Shown here: piece after piece, positions 24,158 to 32,855 of the stretch
How positions within the stretch are numbered: position 1 is the stretch's first letter
Layout: each line of letters opens with the position of its first letter
Source of the DNA: Vibrio gigantis
Lineage (GTDB): Bacteria > Pseudomonadota > Gammaproteobacteria > Enterobacterales > Vibrionaceae
Direction: 5' to 3'
DNA: 64,000 nucleotides
Assembly: GCF_024347515.1 (NCBI RefSeq)
Contig: NZ_AP025492.1
Span: forward strand, 1,612,001-1,676,000
The notes under the pieces: model-generated
The model's database searches: none
What the model saw: the letters and a program-made list of their open reading frames with translations, nothing else
Told to the model about the DNA's origin: nothing
Position numbers and translations under genes: made by a program

Positions 24158-24625
24158 ATGATCGTAAGGACTGCGACGAAAGAAGACTCAAGTGTCTTGT
24201 TAGAGTTTATAGAACAAAAAGCTGATTTTGACAGAAGTATGAAAGGGTTTAGCGGTGAAATCTCGACAACTATAGAGAAAATCGAACGCACACTATTTGG
24301 AGATTACGCATTTGCCCACGCTTTAATATTGGAATGGAATAGTGAGCCTCTTGGCTTCGCACTGTATCACTATCGATATTCATCTTTCAGTGGAGAGCCA
24401 TCAATCTGGCTTGACGACCTATTGGTTACAGGGAACCAAAGATCAAAAGGGTATGGCCGTGAACTTATGTTGGCTTTAAAGTCACAAGCAGAGTCATCAT
24501 CCGCCTCTCACATCTCATGGACGGCAAGTCCACACAATAAGAAAGCGCATGATTTCTACAAAAGGTTGGGCGCAGAGGTTGAGCGAATGGATGGTCAAAG
24601 ACCTTATTTCCGTTGGGCAATGTAA
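24158..24625 (+). CDS. cassette gene: GNAT family N-acetyltransferase
   Basis: 155 residues. The acetyl-CoA loop is NQRSKGYGRELM and the last motif NKKAHDFYKRLGAEVERMDGQR. The sequence resembles the diamine N-acetyltransferase/Gcn5-like branch (WLDDLLVTGNQRSKGYG). The ATG at 24158 has GGAGAAG upstream; an in-frame ATG four codons earlier lies inside that site. Confidence 0.85.
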   Translation: MIVRTATKEDSSVLLEFIEQKADFDRSMKGFSGEISTTIEKIERTLFGDYAFAHALILEWNSEPLGFALYHYRYSSFSGEPSIWLDDLLVTGNQRSKGYGRELMLALKSQAESSSASHISWTASPHNKKAHDFYKRLGAEVERMDGQRPYFRWAM

Positions 24626-24652
24626 GATTCGTGATCATATGAAAAGGGAACT

Positions 24653-24751
24653 GTGAAGATAACAACGCTGGTTGATAACTCTCGACTGGATAATAGGAAA
24701 GATTTGACCGTTGAGTGCGGGCTATCACTGCATATTGAACCGAATCGCTAA
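24653..24751 (+). pseudogene. N-terminal stub of a metallo-beta-lactamase-fold protein
   Basis: GTG 24653 opens VKITTLVDNSRLDNRKDLTVECGLSLHIE, the start of MBL-fold proteins of the dihydropteroate-synthase-associated type, and stops after 32 codons at 24749, before any HxHxDH motif. No continuation was seen in other frames downstream. AAAAGGGAA precedes the GTG. Confidence 0.6.
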
Positions 24752-24877
24752 AGATCTTGTTACTGGCTCAGTTATTAATTCCAACTCGTATGGATGGAAA
24801 CGTTGCTTTAAATGAAGTGTGATGTACTAGCTTAGAAGTAAAGTTAGGGCTTCATATATACAAAGTTCAGGGAAAGA

Positions 24878-25699
24878 ATGAAAGTATTAATTGCAGGGGC
24901 TAGTGGATATATTGGCCGTCATGTTACATCGCTATTCGCAAAAAGTGGCTTTGAAGTTTTTACATACGGTAGAGACAAAATGGTCACACCTCTTACGGTC
25001 GGGTTGATAGAAAATAGAGCCGATTTTGAAGACTACTTTGATGTGGTTGTGAATTGCGCGCGTCCACATTGGTCACGATTCTCAGCAGATGAAATTGTCG
25101 ATGTGGAGCAGAAGTTGCTCGCTGAATTAGACCTACTTGCTGTTAAAGGCGCGACAAAGATACATACATCGGGTGTCTGGCTCTTCGGCAACGCCTCTAG
25201 CGATGACTTGAGGCAATTTAGGTTGAAGCCGTTGGATGCCGTTAAGTTAGACGTAGAAACAATACATAGCGCTGCTCGAAACCGATGGCACATAGTCTAC
25301 TGTCCTAGTTTGGTTTATGGCGGTAATGATTGTCAGTTAAAACGAATTATCGATTCTTTGCCTAACCAAACGATTCAAGTAGCGATTCCGTCTATAGGCT
25401 TTAACCAATATGTTCATGTCTATGACATTGCGCGGTTCTACTTACGTTTGGCGCAAGGCCGAATCTTAGAAAAGCAGCATTTTATTGCAGAGACTCAAGG
25501 TTATAGTCCTGAAGAGTTCGCTCAACTCTTATTGACCGCTAAAGCTATAACAAAAGTGAGAAAGATCCGTTGGGAAGAGTTTGAGTCAGAAAATGGTTCT
25601 ATGGCCGTAGGGATTGAAAAACTGAATCTAAAACTACCAATTAGCTCTTCGTTTGAGTCTACCGAGTTGGTTGGGGAATACATAAAACAGAGTATCTAA
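24878..25699 (+). CDS. NAD(P)-binding epimerase/dehydratase-like protein
   Basis: 273 residues with an N-terminal Rossmann motif GASGYIG (7-13) and the extended short-chain reductase layout (TSGVWLFGN, YCPSLVYGG). The usual catalytic YxxxK is not evident: the corresponding stretch LDAVKLDVE keeps the lysine but lacks the tyrosine, so it may be a binding or regulatory member. Alone between attC remnants. Confidence 0.75.
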   Translation: MKVLIAGASGYIGRHVTSLFAKSGFEVFTYGRDKMVTPLTVGLIENRADFEDYFDVVVNCARPHWSRFSADEIVDVEQKLLAELDLLAVKGATKIHTSGVWLFGNASSDDLRQFRLKPLDAVKLDVETIHSAARNRWHIVYCPSLVYGGNDCQLKRIIDSLPNQTIQVAIPSIGFNQYVHVYDIARFYLRLAQGRILEKQHFIAETQGYSPEEFAQLLLTAKAITKVRKIRWEEFESENGSMAVGIEKLNLKLPISSSFESTELVGEYIKQSI

Positions 25700-25701
25700 A
25701 T

Positions 25702-25814
25702 AAAACAAAGTATCTAAACGTGATTCACAACACTTGGTATTTAACTCGGTTTGGCATTAGTGGTAAGTTTGAAAGCAGCCTCAGCATTGTTAGTGATTTA
25801 GTTGTACGTTATAT
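25702..25814 (+). repeat. attC-like site 10
   Basis: AAACAAAGTATCTAAACGTG, CAACACTTGGTATTTAACTCGG and a late TTAGTTGTACGTTATAT keep VCR order and spacing with many substitutions. Confidence 0.6.
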
Positions 25815-25840
25815 GATTTGGAAACAAAGAGACCTAGTTT

Positions 25841-26194
25841 ATGAAATATACTCCAATTAAAGATGAGATTACGTTCGATGATTTCGCAAAGTTAGATATT
25901 CGTGTCGGGTTAATTGTAGAGGTTTCTGAAGTCACTAAGTCAGATAAGCTAATGAAACTCACCGTCGACTTTGGTGATCATCAGCGTTCAATCTTGGCTG
26001 GCATAAAACAAGAGCGTGAAAACCCCAAAGAAATCGAAGGTAAGCAAGCTTTGTTTGTCGTGAATTTACCTGAAAGAAAAATGGCAGGTGAAGTATCTCA
26101 AGGTATGCTGTTTGATATTGGTTATGAAGACAAACTGACGCCTTGCTTAGCTTGTCCTGAAACCGAAATGCCTAATGGTGCTAGAGCTGGGTAA
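25841..26194 (+). CDS. tRNA-binding domain protein (CsaA/YgjH-like)
   Basis: 117 residues, an EMAP-II/Trbp111-type OB fold: DDFAKLDIRVGLIVEVSEVTKSDKLMKLTVDFG, RSILAGIK, and LPERKMAGEVSQGMLF are the family's blocks. Such free-standing domains bind tRNA and are called YgjH or CsaA (chaperone-like). The sequence fits neither name decisively. Confidence 0.8.
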   Translation: MKYTPIKDEITFDDFAKLDIRVGLIVEVSEVTKSDKLMKLTVDFGDHQRSILAGIKQERENPKEIEGKQALFVVNLPERKMAGEVSQGMLFDIGYEDKLTPCLACPETEMPNGARAG

Positions 26195-26316
26195 TGTGCA
26201 TATGAACGTGAACAGCAAGCTATGAGGCATAACGTGTATCGTAACGTAAAGGGTTATAACGAAGACATGTATAACGTCTATTTTGAAGTTGGGTCTTCAT
26301 TCTTAAGGAGTTTTGA

Positions 26317-26730
26317 GTGAGTCAGGAAGTAAGAGTGGGTGTGGCTGCGGTTATTCTGCGTGAAGGGCGTGTGCTACTTGGAGAACGGATTGGTTCTCAC
26401 GGGGCTCATACTTGGGCAACGCCGGGCGGACACCTTGAATGGGGTGAAAGCATTGAGGAGTGCGCCAAACGCGAGACACTCGAAGAGACTGGCTTAGTTA
26501 TTAGTGCAATTGAGAAGCTCTCTTTTACCAATGATATTTTTGAGAAAGAGAACAAGCATTATATAACGCTGTTTGTTGTTACTTCTGACGCTATAGGCGA
26601 ACCACAGGTGACAGAGCCTGATAAATGCAAGCAATGGAAATGGTTTAAGCTAGATGAGCTACCAGAGCGATTGTTTCTTCCACTGACAAATTTGCTGAGC
26701 GATCCGGTCATTCTTGGGAAGTTAGCATAG
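26317..26730 (+). CDS. NUDIX hydrolase (NUDT15-like)
   Basis: 137 residues. The Nudix box is complete: G38, E44, R52-E53, E56-E57 and G59. The opening VGVAAVILREGRVLLGERIGSHGAHTWATPGGHLEWGE resembles NUDT15/dNTP diphosphatases. The start is GTG with AAGGAG six bases upstream. Confidence 0.85.
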   Translation: MSQEVRVGVAAVILREGRVLLGERIGSHGAHTWATPGGHLEWGESIEECAKRETLEETGLVISAIEKLSFTNDIFEKENKHYITLFVVTSDAIGEPQVTEPDKCKQWKWFKLDELPERLFLPLTNLLSDPVILGKLA

Positions 26731-26778
26731 TCGAACAGGTTCTTAGTTTGGGGTTAAGGGAATACAGGGAATAATCAC

Positions 26779-27117
26779 ATGGAATTAAAGTGTCACTGTG
26801 GAAACGTAAGTTTAAACCTGAACTCCCTTCCAGAAGAGGTCGGGGATTGCAATTGTTCTATCTGTCGTCGTTATGCTGCCGCTTGGGCGTATTTTTCTCC
26901 AGAGCAAGTTCAAATCAACTCGATCGCAAAAACTGAGTTTTATTGCTGGGGTGATAAAGAAGTCGAGTTTCATCGCTGCAAGTCATGTGGATGTTTGACG
27001 CACTATATAACTACAGAGAGATGCTCTGCAGATATATTGGCCGTGAACATGAGAATGGCCGAAAATGTAGTGCTTGAAAGCATTCCTATTCGTAAGATCA
27101 ATGGCTCAGCGAACTAA
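26779..27117 (+). CDS. GFA/CENP-V fold zinc protein (second)
   Basis: 112 residues with the zinc pattern C5-x-C7, DCNCSIC and HRCKSCGCLTHY. Shorter than the GFA-fold gene at 23035 and only distantly related. AGGGAATA precedes the ATG. Function unknown. Confidence 0.8.
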   Translation: MELKCHCGNVSLNLNSLPEEVGDCNCSICRRYAAAWAYFSPEQVQINSIAKTEFYCWGDKEVEFHRCKSCGCLTHYITTERCSADILAVNMRMAENVVLESIPIRKINGSAN

Positions 27118-27192
27118 GTAAACTAACGAGGTGCTTTCACTGCGCCTTGAGGTCTTTAGATGGTAGATTTGGTGATATTAAGGAGGTGTTCG

Positions 27193-27456
27193 ATGTTCAA
27201 TTGTCCAAATTGTGGAGCGCCGGTTTCTGTTAAAGAGAAATCGAAGTTGCATCCTTCCAAGCCCATGACATGTAAACAATGCGCTCAAGTATTGAAGCCC
27301 TTTACTGTTTATTACTATTCACACTTTTTTGTTGCCCCTTTCTCGTTTTCGATTTCAACGAATTATGCTGGATTTAGCACCTTAGGTGCCGTGGCACTTA
27401 GTTTTACATTGGTTTACGTGCTGTTAGTGTGTCAGCCAATAAAGAAAGTAGTGTAA
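27193..27456 (+). CDS. small zinc-ribbon membrane protein
   Basis: 87 residues. An N-terminal ribbon (FNCPNCGAPVSV ... MTCKQCAQVLKP) is followed by two hydrophobic segments. AAGGAGG lies seven bases before ATG 27193, deciding the start over the open frame from 27160. Unrecognised beyond this. Confidence 0.65.
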   Translation: MFNCPNCGAPVSVKEKSKLHPSKPMTCKQCAQVLKPFTVYYYSHFFVAPFSFSISTNYAGFSTLGAVALSFTLVYVLLVCQPIKKVV

Positions 27457-27599
27457 TAGCCCCTCGCCAAAAAAGAAGATGCTTAGCCTTTGGTATTTTG
27501 GATCTAAGTCTGAGTTTATGTATCAAGATTTATGGTTCTAGGTTGGTGTTTTGTTTCCCATGACATAATACAGCGTAAGTTTTTACTGAAGGGGGCTGT

Positions 27600-28517
27600 A
27601 TGAGTGATTCTCATTTTAAAAAAGATGGCACAGCGCAAGGCGTGGCAAAACAGCGTTTGATTGAAACATTAGCTAAGCCCGATAAACGTTTAATAAACGA
27701 TCCTTACGCTGAACGGTTTGTTTTAGGGGCGAGTTTGATCAAGCTGATGGGCCATAAGCTTAGCGTTTGGATAACTCAAAAGTTCTCACCAGGCTTCCAT
27801 GAACACCTAATCTCTCGTACACGCTTCATCGATGACCTCGTTGAAAAAAGTGTTGCTAGTGGAACAGATCAATACGTTATTTTAGGTGCTGGGTATGACT
27901 TGAGAGCTCATCGCCTTGAACTGCCATCTTCATTGCAGGTTTTTGAAGTGGACCAGCCCGAAGTCCAAGTTCGAAAGCGTTCCAAACTTCCTAAAGATTT
28001 GCCTAACGCGAGCAATGTTACCTATGTCGGTGTTGATTTTAACTGCCAGTCACTCACCGAACAGCTTTTGTCGGCGGGGTTCGATCAATCGAAGCGTACG
28101 ATTATCACCCTAGAAGGTGTGTCGCAATATATAAGCAAAGACGCGATAGCTTTGACCATTAAAGAGCTGTCGGAGCTTACTGAGTCTGTTGGTTCTACTT
28201 TCTTTATGTCTTATGTCGATGAACGGCTACAGACAGACCCTAAGGCCTGCTTTGGTAAAGGGTACCCAAAGGCGGCTTGGCGAGCTGAAACCATTAAAAA
28301 GTTATCAGCAAAAGTGGGTGAACCTTGGGTATCGTTCTTCAACGCTGAAGAGATCAAAACGTTGTTGGCTGACAATGGCTTTTTATTAACGGAGAATAAG
28401 ACCTTGGCCGACCTAAATGACGAATTTTTTACGCCGTTAGGTAGAGCCATTCCTGAACATCATATTTTCAAGCTAGAACACTTTGTCGTGGCAGAATCCA
28501 ATATAACGGTAACTTAA
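27600..28517 (+). CDS. SAM-dependent methyltransferase, TIGR00027/LCM type
   Basis: 305 residues of the leucine carboxyl methyltransferase-like family: an early RLINDPYAERFV, RTRFIDDLV, the SAM motif YVILGAGYDLRAHRL, EVDQPEVQVRKR and ITLEGVSQYIS. The methyl acceptor is unknown; actinobacterial relatives act on polyketides or are uncharacterised. A GAAGGGGG ribosome site precedes the ATG. Confidence 0.85.
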   Translation: MSDSHFKKDGTAQGVAKQRLIETLAKPDKRLINDPYAERFVLGASLIKLMGHKLSVWITQKFSPGFHEHLISRTRFIDDLVEKSVASGTDQYVILGAGYDLRAHRLELPSSLQVFEVDQPEVQVRKRSKLPKDLPNASNVTYVGVDFNCQSLTEQLLSAGFDQSKRTIITLEGVSQYISKDAIALTIKELSELTESVGSTFFMSYVDERLQTDPKACFGKGYPKAAWRAETIKKLSAKVGEPWVSFFNAEEIKTLLADNGFLLTENKTLADLNDEFFTPLGRAIPEHHIFKLEHFVVAESNITVT

Positions 28518-28578
28518 GTGAACGAATCGATAGAAGCCAGATGACAAACCAGCAATAAAAGAATGAGACCGGAAAGTG

Positions 28579-28986
28579 ATGACATTACGAGTAGTACCAG
28601 AGCTTTATTGTTTCGATATTAACGTGAGCAAATCCTTCTTTGTCGATGTGTTAGGGTTTGAAGTGAAATACGAACGTCCTGATGAGGAGTTCGCTTATCT
28701 AACGCTTGATGGTGTTGATGTAATGCTTGAAGGGATTGAGGGGAAAAGTCGAAAATGGCTTTCAGGTGATCTGGAGTTACCTTTAGGACGAGGCATTAAT
28801 TTTCAATGGGACGTTATCGATATCGAGCGACTTTATCAGAGAGTTAACGAAAGTGCCCCCGATTCAATCTACTTAGCGCTAGAGTCAAAGTCTTATCAAT
28901 GTGGGGACTCTATCGCGACTCAGAAGCAATTCATTGTTCAAACCCCAGACGGTTATCTCTTTAGGTTCTGCCAAGATATTCGTTAG
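28579..28986 (+). CDS. VOC fold protein (bleomycin resistance-like)
   Basis: 135 residues, with the opening VVPELYCFDINVSKSFFVDVLGFEVKYERP and late FIVQTPDGYLFRFCQD typical of bleomycin/glyoxalase proteins. A GTG directly before ATG 28579 is also possible. Substrate unknown. Follows the methyltransferase by 61 bases. Confidence 0.8.
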   Translation: MTLRVVPELYCFDINVSKSFFVDVLGFEVKYERPDEEFAYLTLDGVDVMLEGIEGKSRKWLSGDLELPLGRGINFQWDVIDIERLYQRVNESAPDSIYLALESKSYQCGDSIATQKQFIVQTPDGYLFRFCQDIR

Positions 28987-29018
28987 ATATAAGCCGTTAA
29001 TCCAAAGATAGGAAGCCA

Positions 29019-29438
29019 ATGAAATACCAATTAGATATAGAGCCTTCTGATGACGACATAAATGAAGTCAGAGGTGGATTAATCAAGTACAACACTCCGT
29101 TTTTGGAAGGGATCCCCAAGTCTCAAGTTGCGTACTATGCGATGGAAGAAGGTAACAAAGTCGGTGGTATTGTCGCTGACCTTTGGGGAAACTGGTTACT
29201 GATTAAATTCCTTTGGGTTGATGATTCGATGAGAGGAAAGCAAGTTGGCAGTGAGCTACTTGAACGTATTGAAGAGTATGCGCAGTCACTAGGATGTACG
29301 TCGTCACTGGTCGATACATTAAGTTTCCAAGCAAAGCCTTTCTATGAGAAACGAGGGTATGAATGCCAGATGGTGTTAGAAAATTACCCTGTAGATTCCT
29401 CGCTATCGTTTCTCACCAAGTCGCTCGTCAAAACGTAG
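29019..29438 (+). CDS. GNAT family N-acetyltransferase
   Basis: 139 residues. WVDDSMRGKQVGSELLERIEEYA carries the acetyl-CoA loop and FQAKPFYEKRGYECQMVLENYP the terminal motif. It fits a widespread group whose members keep the WxxxxxIKFLWV strand. AGGAAG lies before the ATG. One of a dozen GNAT genes in this window. Confidence 0.85.
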   Translation: MKYQLDIEPSDDDINEVRGGLIKYNTPFLEGIPKSQVAYYAMEEGNKVGGIVADLWGNWLLIKFLWVDDSMRGKQVGSELLERIEEYAQSLGCTSSLVDTLSFQAKPFYEKRGYECQMVLENYPVDSSLSFLTKSLVKT

Positions 29439-29481
29439 TGAGTGAATGACTTATTAAGCGCGTATGTACAAGGAGAGTAGA

Positions 29482-29916
29482 GTGGTAAAGGTTCGGGAGA
29501 TGGCAATTTCAGACTACGACTCGGTGATCGCGTTGTGGTGCCAGACAGAAGGCATGAGTATTCGCGATGCTGATTCTAATGAAAGTATTGCGAGCTATTT
29601 AGATCGCAACCCCGGTCTGAGTTTTGTGGCTGAGAGTCACAACGAGATTATTGGCGCTGTGTTAGTTGGAACGGATGGACGTCGGGGTTATTTGCAGCAC
29701 TTAGCTGTCTCGGCTAATTTCAGAGGGCAAAAGTTAGGTTGTAAGCTTGTCGCTGAGGCGGTCAACGCACTTGCTGAGTTAGGTATCCCGAAGACCCACT
29801 TGTTTGTCTATAACGATAACATCAACGCTCAACAGTTTTACGAAAAGTTGGGCTGGTTTCCTCGAGATGAAGTTCGAATGTACTCGTTTAATAGCTCGGA
29901 TAATAGTAACGTTTAA
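29482..29916 (+). CDS. GNAT family N-acetyltransferase (YpeA-like)
   Basis: About 144 residues. LQHLAVSANFRGQKLGCKL and NINAQQFYEKLGWFPRDEVRMYS match the YpeA/RimI-like branch. A GTG start at 29482 is chosen because AAGGAGAG ends five bases before it; the ATG at 29464 lacks a ribosome site. Confidence 0.8.
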   Translation: MVKVREMAISDYDSVIALWCQTEGMSIRDADSNESIASYLDRNPGLSFVAESHNEIIGAVLVGTDGRRGYLQHLAVSANFRGQKLGCKLVAEAVNALAELGIPKTHLFVYNDNINAQQFYEKLGWFPRDEVRMYSFNSSDNSNV

Positions 29917-30004
29917 CCTTATAGATTCGCGCTGGCGTAGCTTGAATTTGTCACAGGTTCACGCGCGCCTACCCAATATCAAAACAATTCTGGGGTAATT
30001 AGAA

Positions 30005-30361
30005 ATGTTGTTCTCTAATCTGTCTAAACCATTGGTTCATGGCCCTGAGTTATGTTCTGAACTGCTCAATTTCTTAAGCGAGCATAAGAGTGATTTCGAA
30101 GAAAAGTTAATTCCAGATCTGTCATACATCGATGATATGGCACATGTTGTGAACGGTATTAAAATCAAAGACGTTCTGCACATCAATGCGAATCAATACC
30201 GACTTCAATACTCGTGTGATTGGGAGTTGTTTCTAGGTTGTTCGGATAGGAACGAAACCGGTGTAGAGAATGGAAGTGTTCTATTCACACTCGAGGACGA
30301 TAACGTTATTAATATCAACTTCCCAAACTACGGTTCTCGAGACACTAGCGATGAGCTTTAG
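30005..30361 (+). CDS. hypothetical protein
   Basis: 118 residues, unrecognised. A helical first half (ELCSELLNFLSEHKSDFEEKL) is followed by beta strands ending with acidic residues (TLEDDNVININFPNYG). No signal or membrane segment. The ribosome site is weak; it is followed by a GNAT gene after 35 bases. Confidence 0.55.
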   Translation: MLFSNLSKPLVHGPELCSELLNFLSEHKSDFEEKLIPDLSYIDDMAHVVNGIKIKDVLHINANQYRLQYSCDWELFLGCSDRNETGVENGSVLFTLEDDNVININFPNYGSRDTSDEL

Positions 30362-30396
30362 TCGATTTTTGTGTGTGTTATACAAAAGGAAGAACA

Positions 30397-30867
30397 ATGA
30401 TAACTATTGAAAGGCTTGAAGGTTCTCATGTCGCGTTAGTTCAGGCCATCCAACTAGCGGATGAACAGGTTAAGTTCGCTGGCACAGCGGCGGAGTTTTT
30501 AATAGACGGTAGTGAAACTACGCACTTGCACGTGATTAAGTTTGATAATGGTGTAGTGGGTTTCTTTAAGTTAGATATCGCTTATGCAGATCATTATGAA
30601 TTTTGCCCTCAAGGAAGCCTTGGATTAAGAGCATTTGCGCTTGATAAAAACCAGCAAGGTAAGGGGTTGGGAACAGGGGCGGTGAAGGCGTTGTTTCCTT
30701 ATTTAAAAGCCAATTACGCAGCGTATGATTCTATTTACTTAACCGTGAATTGCAAAAATCCCGTAGCATTTCACTGTTATAAGAAAGGTGGCTTCGAAGA
30801 TACTAATGAACAGTATTTAGGTGGAGCAGCAGGCCCGCAATTTATCATGCGTGGTCGAATTGCTTAG
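30397..30867 (+). CDS. GNAT family N-acetyltransferase
   Basis: 156 residues from the ATG at 30397, which has AAAAGGAAG upstream (the frame is open from 30373). RAFALDKNQQGKGLGTGAVKAL is the acetyl-CoA loop and NPVAFHCYKKGGFEDTNEQY the terminal motif. Substrate unknown. Confidence 0.85.
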   Translation: MITIERLEGSHVALVQAIQLADEQVKFAGTAAEFLIDGSETTHLHVIKFDNGVVGFFKLDIAYADHYEFCPQGSLGLRAFALDKNQQGKGLGTGAVKALFPYLKANYAAYDSIYLTVNCKNPVAFHCYKKGGFEDTNEQYLGGAAGPQFIMRGRIA

Positions 30868-30954
30868 TGATATTAAACCGATTAATTGTTGCGAGAAACT
30901 CCTGTAAGGTTTTATGCAGATTGAGATTCTTAAACGACACGAAAAGGAAATTTG

Positions 30955-31299
30955 ATGAAAGTTCAATATCTTGAAATTGTTACCCCAGAAGTAGACGTCG
31001 TTTGTGCTACATACGCTCAGATCTATAACGTGAAGTTCAGTGATGCTGATGTGAACCTTGGTGGGGCGCGCACTGCAAAGCTATCTAATGGTGGGGTGAT
31101 AGGTATTCGAGCACCGCTTCGTGAAACTGAAGAACCTGTTGTTCGTCATTACACGCTGGTTGAGGATATTCAGTCTGCGGTGAACTCAGCCGAAAAACTA
31201 GGCGCCGAAGTAGCGGTGCCGCCAATGGAGTTACCACGTCATGGGATGTGTGCGATTGTTATTCAAGGTGGCGTTGAACTCGGATTCTGGCAGTTGTAG
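30955..31299 (+). CDS. VOC fold protein
   Basis: 114 residues of compact glyoxalase-like fold: VQYLEIVTPEVDVVCATYAQIYNVKF, then APLRETEEPVVRHYTLVEDI and GVELGFWQL. AAAAGGAAA precedes the ATG. It resembles VOC proteins annotated as hydroxylases, but nothing decides the reaction. Confidence 0.75.
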   Translation: MKVQYLEIVTPEVDVVCATYAQIYNVKFSDADVNLGGARTAKLSNGGVIGIRAPLRETEEPVVRHYTLVEDIQSAVNSAEKLGAEVAVPPMELPRHGMCAIVIQGGVELGFWQL

Positions 31300-31417
31300 G
31301 TGATGTCTAACCTTTAGATAGTGAACAACGAGATACTACGATTTATGAACGACACCTAGTGTCTTTACCGGCTTCATGGCATCATTCCCCTCAGCTAAAA
31401 TCCCAACAAGGTATGTT

Positions 31418-31834
31418 ATGAAACAGAATATTGTCCACATTGCATTAGTGGTAAAAGACTACGATGAAGCGCTTGATTTCTATGTAAACAAGCTTCAGTT
31501 TGATCTCATCGAAGACACGTATCTACCAGAAGAAGATAAGCGTTGGGTTGTTGTTGCTCCACCAAACTCAACTGGTGTGAGCCTGCTACTTGCTAGAGCC
31601 TCCAAGCCAGAGCAACTTGATTTTATCGGTAACCAAGCTGGTGGGCGCGTATTTTTATTCTTAAACACCGATGATTTCTGGCGTGACTACGAACGTATGA
31701 CGTCTTTGGGCATTAACTTTGTCCGAGAGCCTAAAGAGCAAGACTATGGTACCGTCGCTGTTTTTGAAGACCTCTATGGTAACTTGTGGGATCTGCTTCA
31801 GTTAAACCCTGAGCATCCAATGGCTAACAGGTAG
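31418..31834 (+). CDS. VOC fold protein (glyoxalase-like)
   Basis: 138 residues: VHIALVVKDYDEALDFYVNKLQFDLIEDTYL at the start and VAVFEDLYGNLWDLLQL at the end, with metal-ligand candidates H6 and the terminal acidic residues. The ATG at 31418 fits the family; the frame extends upstream to 31376 without similarity. Confidence 0.8.
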   Translation: MKQNIVHIALVVKDYDEALDFYVNKLQFDLIEDTYLPEEDKRWVVVAPPNSTGVSLLLARASKPEQLDFIGNQAGGRVFLFLNTDDFWRDYERMTSLGINFVREPKEQDYGTVAVFEDLYGNLWDLLQLNPEHPMANR

Positions 31835-31886
31835 ATAAACTAAGCTCAAAGCCTTAATTTGAGCGATACGGATTTGTAGGAACGAC

Positions 31887-32306
31887 ATGGAAGTCAGAAG
31901 GTATCAACCCAAGTATTCAGCAGCTTTGCAGGCAATCTATTTAGAATCCAGACAGAACACCTTTCATTGGGCTGATGCCAACGCCTTTAAGTTATCTGAT
32001 TTTGACCAAGACACCGAAGGTGAGCAAATATGGATGGCTGTTTCTGGCGAAAAGGTTTTAGGTTTTGTTTCCGTTTGGGAAGCTGAGAGCTTCATCCATC
32101 ACCTATATATTTGTCCGAAAGCGCTACGTTCTGGTGCGGGTTCGGCTTTACTTAATACCTGCAAACAACATTACTCAGTTCTGACTTTGAAGTGTTTGAC
32201 TGCCAATGAAAACGCCATCGGCTTTTATCGCTCGCAAGGCTTTGTTATCTCGTCCACAGAAGGTGAGGGATTAGAGCGTTATCACTTAATGACCTACCAA
32301 GCTTAG
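31887..32306 (+). CDS. GNAT family N-acetyltransferase
   Basis: 139 residues. HHLYICPKALRSGAGSALLN is the acetyl-CoA loop (R-S-G-A-G) and NENAIGFYRSQGFVISSTEGEG the terminal motif. AGGAA precedes the ATG. Confidence 0.85.
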   Translation: MEVRRYQPKYSAALQAIYLESRQNTFHWADANAFKLSDFDQDTEGEQIWMAVSGEKVLGFVSVWEAESFIHHLYICPKALRSGAGSALLNTCKQHYSVLTLKCLTANENAIGFYRSQGFVISSTEGEGLERYHLMTYQA

Positions 32307-32380
32307 TACTAATAACCATAGCAATCACAAGCGCTGCAATTACAACAAGGGTCATCAAGTTGGGAGTTTAAACCGAGAAT

Positions 32381-32788
32381 ATGGAAATAAAACAGATTTC
32401 AGCGACGGAGGTGCTTGCTGTTCGGCATCAAGTGCTTTGGCCTGATAAACCGATGTCATTTTGTAGGATACCCGATGATGATCAAGCAACGCACTACGGT
32501 GCGTTTGTTGGTGAAATGTTGGTTTGTGTCGCGTCTATCTATATTCAAGGCCATGAAGCGAGGTTGAGAAAGTTTGCCACGTTGCCTGAATTCCAAGGGC
32601 AGGGAATCGGTTCAAATGTAATTGAGCATTCCATCTCTAATCTCAAAGATTTAAACATCCGATATTTTTGGTGTGATGCACGTACAACGGCTTTAGGTTT
32701 TTATCAAAAATTTGGGATGGCTGCAGAAGGCTCTGAGTTTGAAAAGTCGGGTGTTAGGTATTACAAAATGTCGGTTCATTGGGTGTAA
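32381..32788 (+). CDS. GNAT family N-acetyltransferase
   Basis: 135 residues. RKFATLPEFQGQGIGSNVIEH is the acetyl-CoA loop; DARTTALGFYQKFGMAAEGSEF is the terminal motif. The VRHQVLWPDKP opening is shared by a known GNAT subgroup of unknown substrate. Confidence 0.85.
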   Translation: MEIKQISATEVLAVRHQVLWPDKPMSFCRIPDDDQATHYGAFVGEMLVCVASIYIQGHEARLRKFATLPEFQGQGIGSNVIEHSISNLKDLNIRYFWCDARTTALGFYQKFGMAAEGSEFEKSGVRYYKMSVHWV

Positions 32789-32855
32789 CGAGCTAATGTG
32801 GCTCTGTTAACCCTCTGCCAATCTAAGTCATCAACTTAAGTTAAGGGAGTTCATC

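Noticed and set aside
24146..24158. Alternative start of the GNAT gene at 24146
   Set aside because: The ribosome site GGAGAAG lies between this ATG and the one at 24158.
26200..26260. Possible attC (GAGGCATAACGTG) after the tRNA-binding gene
   Set aside because: Only scattered GTTA/TAAC pieces; no paired arms or VCR block.
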